Assembly (NCBI GenBank): GCA_903909435.1
Contig: CAIVVT010000234.1
Location: forward strand, 1 to 64,000
Reading direction: 5' to 3'
DNA from: an uncultured Acidobacteriia bacterium
GTDB lineage: Bacteria > Acidobacteriota > Terriglobia > Bryobacterales > Bryobacteraceae
Length of the DNA: 64,000 bases
Position numbers and translations under genes: made by a program. How positions within the stretch are numbered: the stretch's first letter is position 1; the number at the start of each line of letters is the position of its first letter. Below the pieces are notes generated by a model. That model did no database searches and was not told where the DNA came from. It saw nothing but the letters and a program-made list of their open reading frames with translations. This document shows positions 62,546 to 64,000 of the stretch, piece after piece.

Positions 62546-62574
62546 ACGGTAGGACCCGACGCCACAATTGTCAA
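62546..62574 (-). promoter_or_regulatory. Predicted sigma-70-type promoter of PHP paralogue 2
   Basis: TTGACA (62574-62569), a 17-base spacer and TACCGT (62551-62546), placed one base differently from the first paralogue relative to the ATG. The ATTGACAATT context is the same. Confidence 0.5.
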
Positions 62575-63014
62575 TTCCGATTGCATCGGATCCCATAAAA
62601 TTGTCCGAACGGCCTCCAAACTCGAGTCCTCGCAGATGCCTGCCCGCGAATGAACTTGCATAGTAGAGACGCAGCCGCGGCCCGAAGATTTCATGGTTTT
62701 TTCATCTTGAGCCAGCAACCCTCGCCGAACGCTACGGATCATAAGCGACAGCGTCGACGCAGCCCGCGCACAACCGATGCCGCCTCTCGGCCGCAACTCC
62801 GTCCCGGTCCGCTCTTACCCGCCTTTTAGAATCCCGACTGGCGTCCGTGGGCCCCATTCCAAAATAATTTCGAAAACGTCAAGATTACACTACCAGCCAG
62901 CAGAACCAAATCGGGAACGGCCCCGCAGGCATTCGGGTCGTCCTGGCCACCCGATGCAAGGCTGTACTCTAGCCCTAGTCCGCGGCGGCTGCAATTGCGA
63001 CAGCCAATTAGATG
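62575..63014. other. 440-base region without recognised genes
   Basis: Lies between the second PHP promoter and the SEC-C gene. Short ORFs here show no motif or ribosome site of note. A run of six Ts at 62697-62702 is not preceded by a clear stem. Confidence 0.35.

Positions 63015-64000
<986 letters not shown>

Noticed and set aside
62697-62702. T-run resembling a terminator tail
   Set aside because: No stable stem precedes it on the plus strand and no gene ends there.

Overview
The window looks like a chromosomal segment of a GC-rich Acidobacteriota bacterium, most plausibly the Bryobacterales/'Solibacter' lineage. I infer this from gene content and have run no search: two large Oar-like receptors (carboxypeptidase-regulatory N-terminus plus TonB-type barrel), Tat-exported Gfo/Idh/MocA oxidoreductase, ThuA and GH29 proteins, many secreted M28 peptidases and glycoside hydrolases, and sugar-phosphate TIM-barrel isomerases. 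I saw no phage, transposase, integrase, CRISPR array, rRNA or tRNA. The few decayed pieces are a TlpA-type thioredoxin tail (1414-1715) and perhaps a small ORF at 19033-19317.

Layout. 1-2.6 kb: a truncated sugar isomerase, a divergent NagB-like sugar-phosphate isomerase, the thioredoxin remnant and a single-domain rhodanese. 2.6-5.6 kb: the most distinctive locus, a family 2A (SrpI-type) encapsulin shell gene translationally coupled to its cysteine-desulfurase cargo. The cargo carries a ~265-residue Pro-rich targeting extension with a LARLAAEFF motif and three copies of an FxFLxxxRPxF motif. The rhodanese lies tail-to-tail next to it and could accept its persulfide sulfur. 6.2-19 kb: gamma-glutamyltransferase, three unrecognised small membrane proteins, an SDR epimerase, then a secreted sugar/peptide catabolic block (GH20-like, Gfo/Idh/MocA, double ThuA, M28 peptidase), a SulP transporter without STAS domain, and an exported HisC-like aminotransferase. 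19-29.4 kb: an Oar-like receptor, rpmG-rpmB (both cysteine-poor forms), bacterioferritin, a GH clan-A-like enzyme, a TIM-barrel isomerase, an animal-type glutaminyl cyclase homologue and a methyltransferase.

29.4-49 kb holds mostly housekeeping genes: RodZ-like protein, pgsA, hflX-hfq, CDF transporter, polX, NUDIX hydrolase, alpha-L-fucosidase, DUF72, mutY/uvrA back to back, and rpsO-pnp in the usual order. 49-64 kb: a second Oar-like receptor, a polytopic membrane protein coupled to a GT2 glycosyltransferase, DinB and DUF1801 proteins, an RmlD-like reductase, a LysR regulator, and a minus-strand group of two tandem PHP-type metalloesterase paralogues followed by a GT4 glycosyltransferase. 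Each PHP paralogue is preceded by a TTGACA-N17 promoter at almost the same distance from its start. The window ends inside a HEAT-repeat/SEC-C protein.

The main candidates for follow-up are the encapsulin cargo with its repeated targeting motif, the duplicated PHP genes beside GT4, and the cluster of unknown membrane proteins at 8.1-9.4 kb. All functional names rest on motif recognition by eye; start codons were chosen from Shine-Dalgarno fit, signal peptides and family length.
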